A stretch of DNA of 64,000 bases from Adiantum capillus-veneris (taxonomy: Eukaryota > Streptophyta > Polypodiopsida > Polypodiales > Pteridaceae): positions 91,769,935 to 91,833,934 of the forward strand of contig CM043958.1 of NCBI GenBank assembly GCA_014529385.2. Reading direction: 5' to 3'. The notes below the pieces were generated by a model. It was not told the origin of the DNA, did no database searches, and worked only from the letters and a program-made list of their open reading frames with translations. Positions 48,570 through 59,386 of this stretch are shown here, piece by piece. Position numbers and translations under genes: made by a program. Position 1 is the first letter of the stretch; the number at the start of each line of letters is the position of its first letter.

Positions 48570-49370
48570 CAAGCATATCATGTATCCTAACTACCATACT
48601 GATTATGCTACCTCTTGGCATGCTAGACATTAAGATAGTTAAGCTAACATGTATATTGGGTATTCTCTAGTTGTGCTAATTAGCATATTGGGTATGCTAG
48701 TTAGCATACCCAGTATACATGCAAGCATGCTTGGTTGGAACACCAGATATGCTAGCTAGTATGTACAATATGCTAGCTAGCATACCTAGTATGTTAGTTA
48801 GCATACCCAATATGCTAGCTAACATACTAGTTTGCATACCCAGTATGCTAGTTAGCATGCTAATTATCATACCAAGTATGCTAGTTAGCATACCAAGTAT
48901 TCTAGTTAGCATACCCAGTATGCTAGCTACCATACCTTGTTTACCTCAAAGCATGCTTATTTGTGACACCAATATGCTAGTTAGTATGTTCAATATGCTA
49001 ACTAGCATACCCACTATGCTATGTAGCATACTACTACTATTCTCTAAATGCTTATTATAATTATATGTATGCTAGTTATCATACCCTATATACATAGAAG
49101 CATGCTTAGTTGGCACACCAAATATGCTAGTTAGTATGTTCAATATGCTAACTAGCATACCTTGTATGCTATGTAGCATACTTCTATTGTGTTTAGAATG
49201 CTTATTATAATTATATGTATGCTAGCTATTATACCTTGTATTTTAGCTAGCATACCCAGTATGCTAGCTAACAGGCTAGTTAGCATAGCCAATATCCTAG
49301 TTATTATATCCAATATGCTAGTTAGCGTATCCAAGATGGTAGTTAGCATACCCATTATGCTAGCACATAA
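48570..49370. repeat. Palindromic array 2, between the two convergent genes
   Basis: This holds the same repeat type as array 1, including a perfect palindrome TATGCTAGCTAGCATA (about 48,770-48,785) and many GTATGCTAGTTAGCATAC copies. A segment of about 190 bp (ATTATAATTATATGTATGCTAG and ATATGCTAACTAGCATACC) is duplicated at 48,970-49,070 and 49,125-49,225. Confidence 0.88.
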
Positions 49371-49599
49371 AAACTCCGATTTGGTCACAAAAGAATCAAA
49401 TACCACAAAAGTTGTTTCTTAACATCTCAAATGTAAGTCAGAATAGCTTTGGACATTGAAATGGTGATCCGGATCCCTCATAATATTACAACATCAAATG
49501 ACTTGACATAGTTTTGAATTTTACAAAGAGTATGCTGCTGCTAACTCCATAAAGTTACATCACAAAAGAATACACATAAAGGACATTATACTGCTGAGC

Positions 49600-51523
49600 C
49601 TTTTTGTTGTGCCCAGGGCGCCTGTATTTACGCTTCACTCGTTCCTGCTTCTACTCAGCCTCTTCTTTCTGCATCTGCTTCTCCAATCTTTCCCTGTCCA
49701 CAGCCTTTCCCTCTCATGCTGCTCAACTTCTAGGTCAACCTCCCTTTGTTTTTTATGGAGCTCATCCTTCCATGTGGCTTCATCCCTAGCTCTTATTTTT
49801 GTTGTTATTTTGTTTATGATTGCATTAGAAAATGAGTCATGGCCGATATCAAACACGTATTCAAGTGTATAATTAGTAGGATCCTCTAATTGCATCCATA
49901 AAAAGAGCCAATCAGTCAATGTGCATCCCAGAAACTATTGTCATTGCTCAACAGTCTGGTGCTCTAACTTGGGACTAATAAGCCAAGTTCCTTCATGGTT
50001 CTGGCACACTTTTTATCATCAATGATAATAGTGTTTTTGGGCCCAAAATCCGGATTGTTCTTCCAAAAGAGCTTTAAATTCTTGAAGAACACAGGCTTAT
50101 CCCTAGTCTTCCACTTTGGGCCAATGCAATGGTACTGTGCAAAAACACCTACTAGCCTTGAATTGTGCTCTTTGAATACTCTATCTAGAATTGCATTCAC
50201 CTTACCTGGCATGCTCGTGCTCCATATTAAAATATGGAAAAATTGGAGGCACCAATCCAAAAACCTATGGCTATCTTTGTGACAAAACACTGTCCGCTTT
50301 GTACTTAACCATTTCCTCTGCATATGTAGGGGGCTTTTCACGATATTGACCCTCTACAACACTGACCAATAGGCCATTCAAATCAAGTATGACAGCCCTC
50401 TTATCGTATGCCAGAAGCTTCGGCACCCATATTGGGTCCGGTAGAGGATACCATTTAGCATATATAACCTCCCCAGAGGGATGAACATAGTTCAAGTACT
50501 CCTTAATTTTTGAGTGTTGTAGATCGTAGCGGTTTAGGTGCCTCTCAATCTCAAGTTTTTCTCTTTTAAGCCGCATGGCCTTCTTGGCAATTAGCCTTTT
50601 CCGTAGCTTTTTGCAGTCAAGGGAAAAATTTAAATCATGCAAGGCAATTAATGCCTGATTCTCACTACAACACAACACAGGTATCAAATGAGAAAGCATA
50701 AACGATAGGCAAAATATATTGGACTGTTGCACACTTATATTTACTCCAAAAAGACCTTCTTCATTATAAATTTTCAAACAGTTACATGATGACACAAGAG
50801 GTGTAATAAGCTACATATGCGGGTATGCGTATAATAATGACAGGAATGGGCACACTCAATAAGGGCATAACAGTTACGGGCACACTAGCTTGCTAGCATT
50901 TCAGATTTTGGGCAAGGCAGATCAGGTTTAGCAAATTTTCTTGCAAGCTCGTGAGTGGGGGGTTTTCTTTTCACATTTGGTGATTTGCATTATGTCCTCC
51001 ACAATCCTCTTAGGGGCAGCAAAATTGTCCATTTCAGCCTCTCATGGTACCTCTTCAGTGCTAGCTTTCCTCTTTGACTTTGCAATTTTCACAAACTCCC
51101 TAGAGGGCTGTTGTCACCAACATCCTGCGCATTACCTGGGTTGTAAGACCTCACTATTTCCTTTGAAGAACTACCCACTATTTTCTATGAGGTGCTCATT
51201 GTTTGATCTGCAGCAAGCTTAGCATCCCGATGACAAACCATGACAAAGTCATTATCCTCCTCCAATGGTTGATTGTCTACAACACCATCAAGATTCTCCG
51301 CATGTTGTGCTACAACATCCACCCCTTCATTCATGTTGTCCTGCTCATCCATCTCCTCAACAGAGAGCTTGTCCTGTTTAATATTTTCTTTGCCAAGTAT
51401 CTTGTCGTGCGCGTGGCCTATATCATCGAAAGGCTTTGACATACCTTCAAAAAATGTACCTTTTATTAAAACCTCTGAGATCACCCAAAATGCTAGAAAT
51501 TGCTTAAATGGCAAGAAAAACAA
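49600..51523 (-). pseudogene. FCP1/NIF-like phosphatase-domain gene, broken
   Basis: Read on the minus strand. A first block (51,460-51,000) is acidic, then basic (KIAKSKRKAS, a possible nuclear signal), with an in-frame stop near 51,180. A second block starts after an acceptor-like TTGTGTTGTAG at about 50,668: ENQALIALHDLNFSLD, a basic coil (KKLRKRLIAKKAMRLKREK), and RAVILDLNGLLV, the first motif of the FCP1/SCP family (aspartate at 50,382-50,384). A frameshift near 50,280 leads to the third block (50,341-49,964): FFHILIWSTSMPGKVNAIL and NTIIIDDKKCA, the later HAD-type motifs. A charged tail follows (49,919-49,635). FCP1-like enzymes remove phosphate from proteins such as the RNA polymerase II tail. 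Here the second motif residue is N instead of D, as in some plant FCP1-like proteins. Probably a captured host gene fragment. Confidence 0.6.
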
Positions 51524-51683
51524 ATTATTTCAAAGAAGATACGACCTTTATATGCTAACTAGCCTAGAGAGTATGCTACTAAGAATTATTATTATTGAAG
51601 ATGCTTGACCCTAGTAAACATACTAGTGATTGTCAGTACTGTGTATGGTAGGTATTTATACAGTGAATGCAATACCAAAACTA

Positions 51684-51701
51684 GTATGCTAGTTAGCATA
51701 C
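51684..51701. repeat. Isolated palindrome at the right edge
   Basis: GTATGCTAGTTAGCATAC, the consensus of the arrays, is the last clear copy. A weaker pair of half sites lies at 51,549-51,578. Confidence 0.85.
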
Positions 51702-51710
51702 CAAGTATAA

Positions 51711-51762
51711 TTCGATCGAACTATATTTTGATCAAACCATATTTTGATCTAACTGTTGTTTT
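51711..51762. repeat. TTCGATCGAA / ATTTTGATCAAA box
   Basis: TTCGATCGAACTATATTTTG, then GATCAAACCATATTTTGATC. It is the same word set as at 40,308-40,390 and 58,625-58,668. Confidence 0.65.
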
Positions 51763-51929
51763 ATAATTAAAAAACCGACGGTGACAATTCGAACAAACTG
51801 CCAGATTCCTCCTCTTGTTGACTAGTCAAAGCCCTTCGAGAGCTACTTAAGGTGATCATTATTTTTTTTTGACCCTATTATTGTAGAGCATAATCTTACA
51901 CTTTGGGGTCAGTCTGTAGGTTGTACCCT

Positions 51930-52922
51930 GTCCCTGACTGTGTAGACCAAAGTGTCACACTACAGGGACGGTTTAGCTTAGGTACCTTTTCGTGGTTGTG
52001 TAGACATTCACGTCACACTACAAAAGGGTTTAAAAACTACACACTTTGTTCTTGACTATGCAGATCATCATGTCGCACTGCAAGAAGAGTACAAAGAGGG
52101 TCAGATTCCACATCTCTAGCTGTACAGACCATCGTGTCGCACTGTAGAGAGGGTTTTGGGTTCAGTAATCACTCTATCTCTAGTTGTATAAACCACCACG
52201 TCACACTATAGAGATGGCATCAAAAATAATACACTTGTCTTCAATGAAGTAATTGATCACTTGTTTAGTACAAAGCATTACAAACTCAATAAGAAATAAG
52301 AGTGTTTCTCTATCATCACATCTACCATATTTACGTACACACGTCTGCTTAAACGCTTGCATAGCAAGTTGTGCCCTTTAAGCATGTTTGTGTATGTGTT
52401 CAAACATGACAGATATGCCAATTGTTCACATAAATTTCTATTTCTCATTAAATTTGTAGTCGTTCGTTCTCAACAAGTGACTTTACTACAGAATTTAGAT
52501 AACAAAACACCTTGTCTCTGATTGTGTAGACCATCATGTTGCATTGCAAGGAGGGATTAAATACAAACGCTTTTGTATTTGGCTGTGTAGATCATTGTGT
52601 CGCCTTGCAAAGAGGGCTTAAGGGGTGACACATTTACTTGCATACAATGAAGTAACCAATCTTATCCAAAACAATTCATTACGACATCATTGAGAAATAA
52701 AAGTTGTGCGCCATTTGTGCACATCTTCTATTTCTGACTAAGTTTATAATCGATCATTTTAGACAAGGTCACATGCTTTACTTCGTAGTCCAACTAAGTG
52801 TATATGTTCATCTTATCTTTGACAGTGCAGACCATCGCATCACACTGCAGGGAGGACCATGGTTTAAATATACACCTTGTCCTTGATTGTGCAGACCTCC
52901 ACATCGGATTGTAGGGAGGGTT
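51930..52922. repeat. Array of hairpin-forming repeats
   Basis: Nine units of about 42-47 bp at about 51,930, 51,985, 52,045, 52,110, 52,172, 52,510, 52,571, 52,814 and 52,879 share a core like TGTGTAGACCATCATGTCGC. The arms on either side differ between units but tend to stay complementary: GTCCCTG/CAGGGAC (unit 1), CCTTTT/AAAAGG (unit 2), TCTTG/CAAGA (unit 3), ATCTCTA/TAGAGAT (unit 5) and CCTTG/CAAGG (unit 6). It is non-coding. Confidence 0.8.
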
Positions 52923-53700
52923 ATGTCTTTTAAGCTTGTCATTTTCAATTACTTACATTAATTTAGGTTTTTTATGTTTATGGTTGATTTCATTTATGTT
53001 TATGATATTTTCATGCAAGTTGTTATGACATTTTCATGCATTAACATTTAGATTTACTTCTCTAATGTGCTTTGTAGAATTCTACCCATGGTAGAGACCA
53101 AAATGTCGCATGCTCATGAGACATCGTAAATTCATTAATGGTGCTCTTGTACTCTATCTATATCATGTTATAGAGGATCATCTACGACCGACATTTAATC
53201 CGCTTGCGTCAAAGTTTGAGGACTTCATTGCAAAGCTTGAATACACCATATCCCCAAGCTAGAAGCTTCATTTTTTCGATGCAATTTGAACCAATCATGT
53301 TGAAAAATGGAGTCATGCATATAACAATCAAACAAATCTTAGGACAGATTGTCAAGATGTTCGAGAGCATCCAACATCCTGAGATCAAGACTATCTTAGG
53401 GATTCTAAATCAAATGCGACTAATTTTTGTGACTGCATTCGGAGATTAAGGAAAAAACAAATAAGAAAACTCCTCCAAACATCCAAGGACTGAAGAGGAA
53501 GGACTAGTTGCTTATGAAGCACTTGTTGAATCTGTAGCCCTAACTCTAGGAGTAGTCACATCTTCTACATGTCCCTATATCACAAAGGCAATATCGCTGG
53601 ATGAAAGCCTAACCCCCCCATCCTTCACTTGCTTGGTGAAATTTTAGTTTTTCACCTACAAGTTCCCCAACTTGGCAAAGATTTCTTTGCTACTCTAAAG
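52923..53700. other. Mostly non-coding, coding-like fragments
   Basis: A plus-strand piece near 53,160-53,270 reads like protein (YHVIEDHLRPTFNPLASKF) but is interrupted by stops. I do not recognise it. Confidence 0.3.
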
Positions 53701-53709
53701 TAGGTCAAA

Positions 53710-54215
53710 GTGACACATTCAAAATTCAAGGATGCAGTGTGCGCAACCAAGGTTTACAAGCTCATGTTGCACGGCAAATCTCCCATACAGATGGCACTAG
53801 AAGAGGGCACTTCCATGACTATTCAGCATCGTGGTAAGATCCTTGCGAAATCCCTTGTGTGTCGTAGCCTTAATCCAATGCTTATCTTTAGAGTATGGAA
53901 TTGTGGCCACCTAGAGCAGTGGATACAAGCATGCCACCATGATGGGAGCAAACCAGCTACAAGAGAGTTCCAATGCACCTCTAGATCTTTGGAGTTGTTT
54001 ATTGAGAATGTCTTACCAATCACGAATGCCCTCTTGTAGATGTTTTGCACATCCATGACTTTCTACACAATAATCAGTATGCTTGTAACATAATGATACA
54101 ATTTGGCGCCAAGGGTGTGTATGTCGGCATTGCTGATTGGGGATCAAGCATTGTCACAAACACCAAAGAGACATTTCCTCACTTTAAGAAGCTAAACCCA
54201 AAAGTACGATAACAT
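53710..54215 (+). pseudogene. Unrecognised coding-like fragment
   Basis: A frame of 109 codons (53,710-54,039; HSKFKDAVCATKVYKLMLHG, NCGHLEQWIQACHHDG, SLELFIENVLPITNALL) ends in a TAG. The sequence then continues to look coding in the same register (DVLHIHDFLHNNQYACNIMI, GVYVGIADWGSSIVTNT) to about 54,210. The composition is protein-like and the single stop suggests recent decay. I cannot assign a family. It lies downstream of the hairpin array and may belong to the same mobile element. Confidence 0.35.
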
Positions 54216-55630
54216 CAAGAAAGAGATTATATGTGGACAACTTCTAAAAATATTAGCACAAACCCCCCTCCTTTCACTAAAGCCTGTGATGTATATAGTT
54301 TATGCTAGATTCTTAGATGCTTGATTTTGTGTATTTCACAGCATCCTGAATGTGAAAATCAAGCTTTATTGTGAAATCTATTATAAAAGGGAAAGAGAGG
54401 AATCCTTTAACTAGTCCAAAATCATGGGACTTATCACTTTGTATGAATGGAGCCCATCATGTTGGCTATGCTATTGTAACTTACTTTGGTCTATGGCCAC
54501 TAATGATAAAATGATCAATGAATCATAAGTTTTTTGCCATTATTTGAAGTATGTAATGCTTGCTCAATTTAAATCTTTAGTTCTTTTTCAAAAATTAGCC
54601 ATAAATTATTTCAAGTTCAATTGCAAAAATGTTTCTGAAGTTGTTTCAAAGGTTTAGGGTCATGCACATTTCATGTGGCTAATGTATGCTTCTTGCTATG
54701 CGTAGATGAAAAGCGTACCTCAACACGCTGACATACCATCCCAACATGATGATATGCATTTTGAGCAAGATGACGTACCACTGTAGTGTCATCAAAATGC
54801 AAATAAATATCCATGTCTGAACCATGAACTAGCACAACAAATCTACAAGGCAGAGGAGAGTTGTGTAGCTAAAGGCAATCTAAGTGGTTTGGCAAGGTCC
54901 CAGCATGATGAGTCAGACAACGATGGGGAGCCGTTGAGCTACAAGGAATGCAAGATATTGTGTCCAAATCATTTTGCATGGTACACACTTTTCAAAGCCT
55001 TTGGCAGCGCAAAGGGGTCCCCTCCTTTAAAAATTTCTAACTTGCATTGTAGCACATGCACGCCAGATTCTTACAGGTGTACAAACAAAATTAAAACAAC
55101 AACCAAATAGCCATCTACTTTGTGCAACAATGCTATTGTTATTATGTTTTGGGGTGCAAAGTAGATTGGAACGATTGGCCTAACACGAGAGGAGTTGGCA
55201 TGGGACGGCCAGCGGAATGAGTTCACGCTCAAGAGACAAATGAAGGAGAGCCTCCGCGCAAGAAGGACTTCACTTACCTCCCCAAGGAGATAGCAATCCA
55301 TGAGCAATTGGCTACCCAAGGCATAGAACTTGCCAGCCGAAGGAGAGATTGCACAATCATTGTGCGCTCGATGCAAAGCACTAGAAGCTAAGAATGTTGC
55401 TTTGAAGCAAAAACTAGCTAGATATGAAGCTATGTCGCAAGTAGGGACAACTGAATCCATGGGAACATATGGATTTCGCTTATCAAAGATCTACACCCAA
55501 GATCTAAGCTAGATCTCTATGCAAATCCCATCTTTTTTGTAATTGCCCTTTTGTAAAAGCCCGCACTTTTATAATAATCGGATTAACGAATTTACTTTAT
55601 GTCTAGAGAGAGAAAGAGCGAGAGAGAAAG
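54216..55630. other. No clear gene
   Basis: Two short plus-strand frames (54,889-55,110, with a Cys-rich end, and 55,330-55,512, coiled-coil-like AQSLCARCKALEAKNVALKQ) look partly coding but have no context. Otherwise nothing is seen. Confidence 0.3.

Positions 55631-55633
<3 letters not shown>

Positions 55634-55693
<60 letters not shown>
55634..55693. repeat. (GA)n tract
   Basis: An uninterrupted GA run, preceded by imperfect GA with AAAG interruptions from about 55,605. Confidence 0.98.
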
Positions 55694-55697
<4 letters not shown>

Positions 55698-55869
55698 TAA
55701 CACTCAAGGGCTTTATTTGATTAATAATGTCACTTATACATCATCTAGAGCGTTAATCACAGACACCAAATCATCCACTTCCTCCACATCTAAACAATTT
55801 GGATCCACATCTTTCATATCCCACTCAATTTCGTCATCGGAGTGGGCTTCATCTGCAATTGCTTCGTGG

Positions 55870-57760
55870 GTCTACAAACATCTGAACCTTTGCTCTGTAG
55901 CTTGTGTATCTATCCTTTTTGGCTTGTGCATTAGTCGCATGTTGCAAAAGATGTACACTAGGTCTGCAACCCATGTTTAGGAGTTAATCGATTTCTTTTC
56001 TTATCTTGTACAAAGGCAAAAGATGACCAATTTTGCTCTTGTAGCTCCACTTTTTCCCTACCATATTCTTTCCACCAAAGAGGTGCACTCATTGTCTTAA
56101 TTTTATCAATGATCTATGGATCTCAGAACATTCCTTCTCTATTGGTGTAAGTTGTCTTCTACGTGTAAGCTACCCTGTCATCTGCATCAACCAGTAATTC
56201 TGCACACTATTTCTCAAAAAATTTGTTGACCTCATTATTAGCACATTGATTGTGTATTTGAAACTTTGGATCCAACACAAATTCTGCTCTGTGTAAAGGG
56301 GTGTGTAATTGATCCCAACGTTTCTCAGCAAAAGAGACCATTATGTTTTATTCTCGTACTACAAATGGTGTACTCTCTTTTAGATTGCAAATACCAATAA
56401 ACCTATCCAAATATGAACGCATCTTTGTCAACCAAGTGCACTAGATGCACGAAAGGCTCTATAACATTGACAATTTTTTCCACATTTCTCCAGAACATAG
56501 GAGATTTCACAAGCTAAAAGCACTTAGTTTCTACAGGCTTATAACGAGAATACTTGTCAATCCAAATACCCCATCTTCTGTGTGAAACTATTTCACAAAG
56601 GGCCGGCTTCACCTATTGCAATGTTTCAAGAACATAATACGCAGTTGCAAATCGTGTCTCACAAAAGATTTGTAATTCTTGCCATGTGATTTGGTTCAAA
56701 AAAAAGCATAAGTAAAAGCACGTTCTCTAATGAACTTGACAACATGATTAGCGTCTACTAAAGTCTGTCTCACTGACGACACTTTTGCAAAGTCTTTGAG
56801 AAGCAAATTCAAAGTGTAGGCAGCACATAAAACACAGGTAAGCTCAAGATACTTGATTTCAATTGCACACCCTGCACCTTTATAGTTAGCTGAATTGTTT
56901 GTGACAATGGCAGTAATATTTTTGGGCCCACTAGTTGCACACTCATAGATGCTTGCTAGAAAATTGCTTGTTTTTTCTTTCAAGGATGTATCAATTGCTT
57001 CAATGAAAATGGATCCCCTAGGGAACATCAATAGCACATTTATCAAGGGTTCTTTTTATAAATTTTCCATCCATCAAGAGCAATTGTGCATCCGTATTGT
57101 GGCATGGACTCAAGCACTATGCACTTCAAAATACTCTCTGATGTATCTAGATATTATGTACGCATTTAGGTGCCACAAATCCTTTCTTCATTGTGCTCAT
57201 CAAAGTATCCTTGAAGATAGGGTTATGGATTATATTAAAGGGGATTCGGCAAGCGACAAAATCTCGAGTCCACTTGAGATGTAGCTCAAGCAACCATTGC
57301 TTATCAAATCCTTGATGCAAAGTAGAAGTACTATACGCCTGTTGACCACGAACTGATGCTACATCGCATCCTCTAAAATGGGAAGTGGTAGGTGTGGGGT
57401 TTGAACCACCAAATGCTTGATTGTATGCAGTAGTAGTATAGGGGGAGCATTGTTCACCTCCCTTCTACACACACGGGGGGCTTTCTTACTTCATTTTCAA
57501 AATTCATCTTCACATCCCTCTCAATCAGTGAACTAATTACTTTTGGACCGACCTTCTTTTTTCGTTCGGTAAGTATTCTCTTTGCCTTGAGCGCCCATTC
57601 ATGAAATTTTCCAACGATACGTTCGGGGGGGGGGGGTGTAAGCTAGCACATTTACATGTATTTTGAAAACATGTTCTTTTATCATGTGTGTATTTCCACT
57701 AAATTTGTGACCACAAGACTTACACCGCTCCACTTATATCCTTTCACCATATTGTAAAGA
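55870..57760 (-). pseudogene. hAT-type transposase (BED, DUF659, C-terminal domain), broken
   Basis: Domains in order on the minus strand. A BED-type finger has CKSCGHKFSGNTHMIKEH (cysteines at 57,713-57,724, near the start). The DUF659 region is open at 57,046-56,696, with NVLLMFPRGSIFIEAIDTS, NITAIVTNNSANYKGAG and CVLCAAYTLNLLLKDF. The C-terminal part has APLWWKEYGREKVEL (about 56,070) and ADLVYIFCNMRLMHKPKRI (about 55,920-55,965), the form of the conserved hAT end (LVYVHYNLRL). The catalytic aspartate of DUF659 (usually VTDNAANY) is asparagine here. Stops and shifts separate the blocks. The enzyme would cut and move hAT elements; this copy cannot. Confidence 0.8.
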
Positions 57761-57969
57761 GATTTGTGAGCATAACAAAACTATCTAGTAATATTATACC
57801 TCAAATTAGTTTCAATCTATTCAAATCGTTGCTACACTATTTAAATATCAAATCATCACCAGTGCTTTCTTATTCAAAAATCAACAAACATTCAGTGTTT
57901 ACAATGTCCACAAGCATAAGTTGCATAAACATTTTATAATATATTGTTATTTGAATCTTAAAAATTCTT

Positions 57970-58400
57970 TGTCAGTGTGAGCTTTCACTCTACATACGAT
58001 GAAGAATCGTTAATTTACATCTATATAGCCTTCAAGTATGAATACACTTTGCACATAACAAGCAATCTACTTAAATGACCTTCACGTGCGAGTCAATATC
58101 TACACGTGAGAGGTAAGTTTTTGTTACCCTTCCTAAATCACTTCCGAATGTGAGTCAAACTCTACACAAAGCAAGCGATCACTATTCTGCTCAAAAATCA
58201 CCTCCAATGTGAGCATTGCTCTACACTTGGCACACAATCACTAACTAAGTTTACCTAAGTTAATTTTAAGTGTGAATATGGCTCTACACAAAGAATTAAC
58301 TACTAATTTAAATTAAATTAAATCAAATTATCGCCAAGTGTGATTTTTTTTTACACATGGTAAACATTCACTAAGTTCACTCTAATTAGTTTACTCTACA
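57970..58400. repeat. Subterminal hairpin-like repeats of hAT relic 2
   Basis: Units of roughly 60 bp with TGTGAG...CTCTACAC. In the best one, TTCACGTGCGAG and CTACACGTGAGAG (about 58,080-58,112) have perfect CACGTG arms. They lie just outside the 5' end of the transposase, as in hAT relic 1. Confidence 0.6.
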
Positions 58401-58624
58401 CAAAATATATTAACCAATATGTTTAAATATCAAAAATTCTAACTCAATAATATACTTTATATTTTTACTAAAATAGGCTTTGTTTCTAAGTAAAATCTCA
58501 ATTGTCAAAACAATTTATTTTTTTTGGTTTTGGGTTTTAGAGGTCACCTTTAGGAGGTTGAAAAAAGGAAACTTCTTCAATAAAGAAGCTCACAATGGAG
58601 AAAGGCTCGTGGTTCACTCTAATA

Positions 58625-58668
58625 TAGAACAAAATATTTTGATCAAAATATATTTTGATTGAACTATT
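58625..58668. repeat. ATATTTTGATCAAAATAT box
   Basis: A perfect 18-bp palindrome, followed by a second ATATTTTGAT. It is the third occurrence of this word set beside a hairpin array. Confidence 0.7.
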
Positions 58669-59241
58669 ATGAAATTAAATGCTATGATGATTTTTCTAAA
58701 TTGGCCATCAATGAGGGTGGGTTGCTAAGGATCAATATGCACACTTTGCGGCTTTATGCTTGTCAATGCTTCGGTGAAGAAAGCTTTATTCCCAAGGAAT
58801 CCTTTGTTTGTGGGCACCAGTCAATATACCAACTCATGGACTTGTGAACTAGTATTTCTTTAACTCATGGACTTGTGTGAACTAGTATTTCTTAAGGCAC
58901 CTAGTATTCATATGTTGAATTACTCATCACATGTTTGTGAATCCACCCATGGGATCGATATGGAAAATATCCTAGTTTTGTTGATGAGCCCTTGGTCCCT
59001 CTTCAAAATATCGTAAGGTAGCGATTTGTGGTTGCTATTTGACGGGTGGTTGGCATCAGCTCAAGGTGCGAAAGAAGAGTATTGGTGCATGGAGGGTGAG
59101 AATCGAAGGGTGAATGAAGGGGTGGGGGAGAAGAATCGTAAGGCTGAAAAGCAAAAGGGGATAGCACCACAGTGAAATTTTGGAAAAGAAGAGGTCGAGG
59201 GCTTTCAGGCTTGGGCATGTGGCCCAAGGTGGAGAGCGATG

Positions 59242-59308
59242 ATTGGTGGGAGGCACGCGGCAGTGGATAAGGCAAAAGGAACGAAGAGGAGGAGTTGCTG
59301 CGTATATA
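59242..59308 (+). promoter_or_regulatory. LHCII promoter: CCAAT, GATA and TATA elements
   Basis: ATTGG (59,242-59,246, a CCAAT box on the minus strand), GATAAG (59,266-59,271, an I-box/GATA element) and TATATA (59,303-59,308) stand in that order 80-145 bp upstream of the start codon. A GATA element between CCAAT and TATA boxes is the known arrangement of light-regulated LHCII promoters. Light-dependent expression is therefore likely. Confidence 0.7.
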
Positions 59309-59386
59309 GGGAGAGCACACTTCAGAGTCTTCAAGAGTGTGCTCTGCTACATTGCAAGTGACTGTGAGGGAGGGTGAGCCTTTGAT

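Larger units (their letters stand above)
43647..51705. mobile_element. Candidate DNA transposon with palindromic arrays
   Basis: The region starts exactly where the homology between the duplicated units ends (43,646) and contains TATGCTA/TAGCATA-type repeats from its left part (TGCTTGTTAGCATA near 43,700) to its right part (51,684-51,701). It holds a plus-strand transposase-like pseudogene and a convergent minus-strand FCP1-like pseudogene. I could not find matching terminal inverted repeats or a target duplication, so the borders are provisional. The element assignment is an inference from the repeats and the gene content. Confidence 0.4.

Noticed and set aside
44954-49370. CRISPR-like pattern of an 18-bp repeat with spacers
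   Set aside because: The repeats vary, the spacers are themselves partial repeats, no cas genes exist, and the context is a plant nuclear genome.
46105-49406. Frames with repeated ML.SI.GM pattern
   Set aside because: They are translations of the palindromic array in several frames and on both strands.
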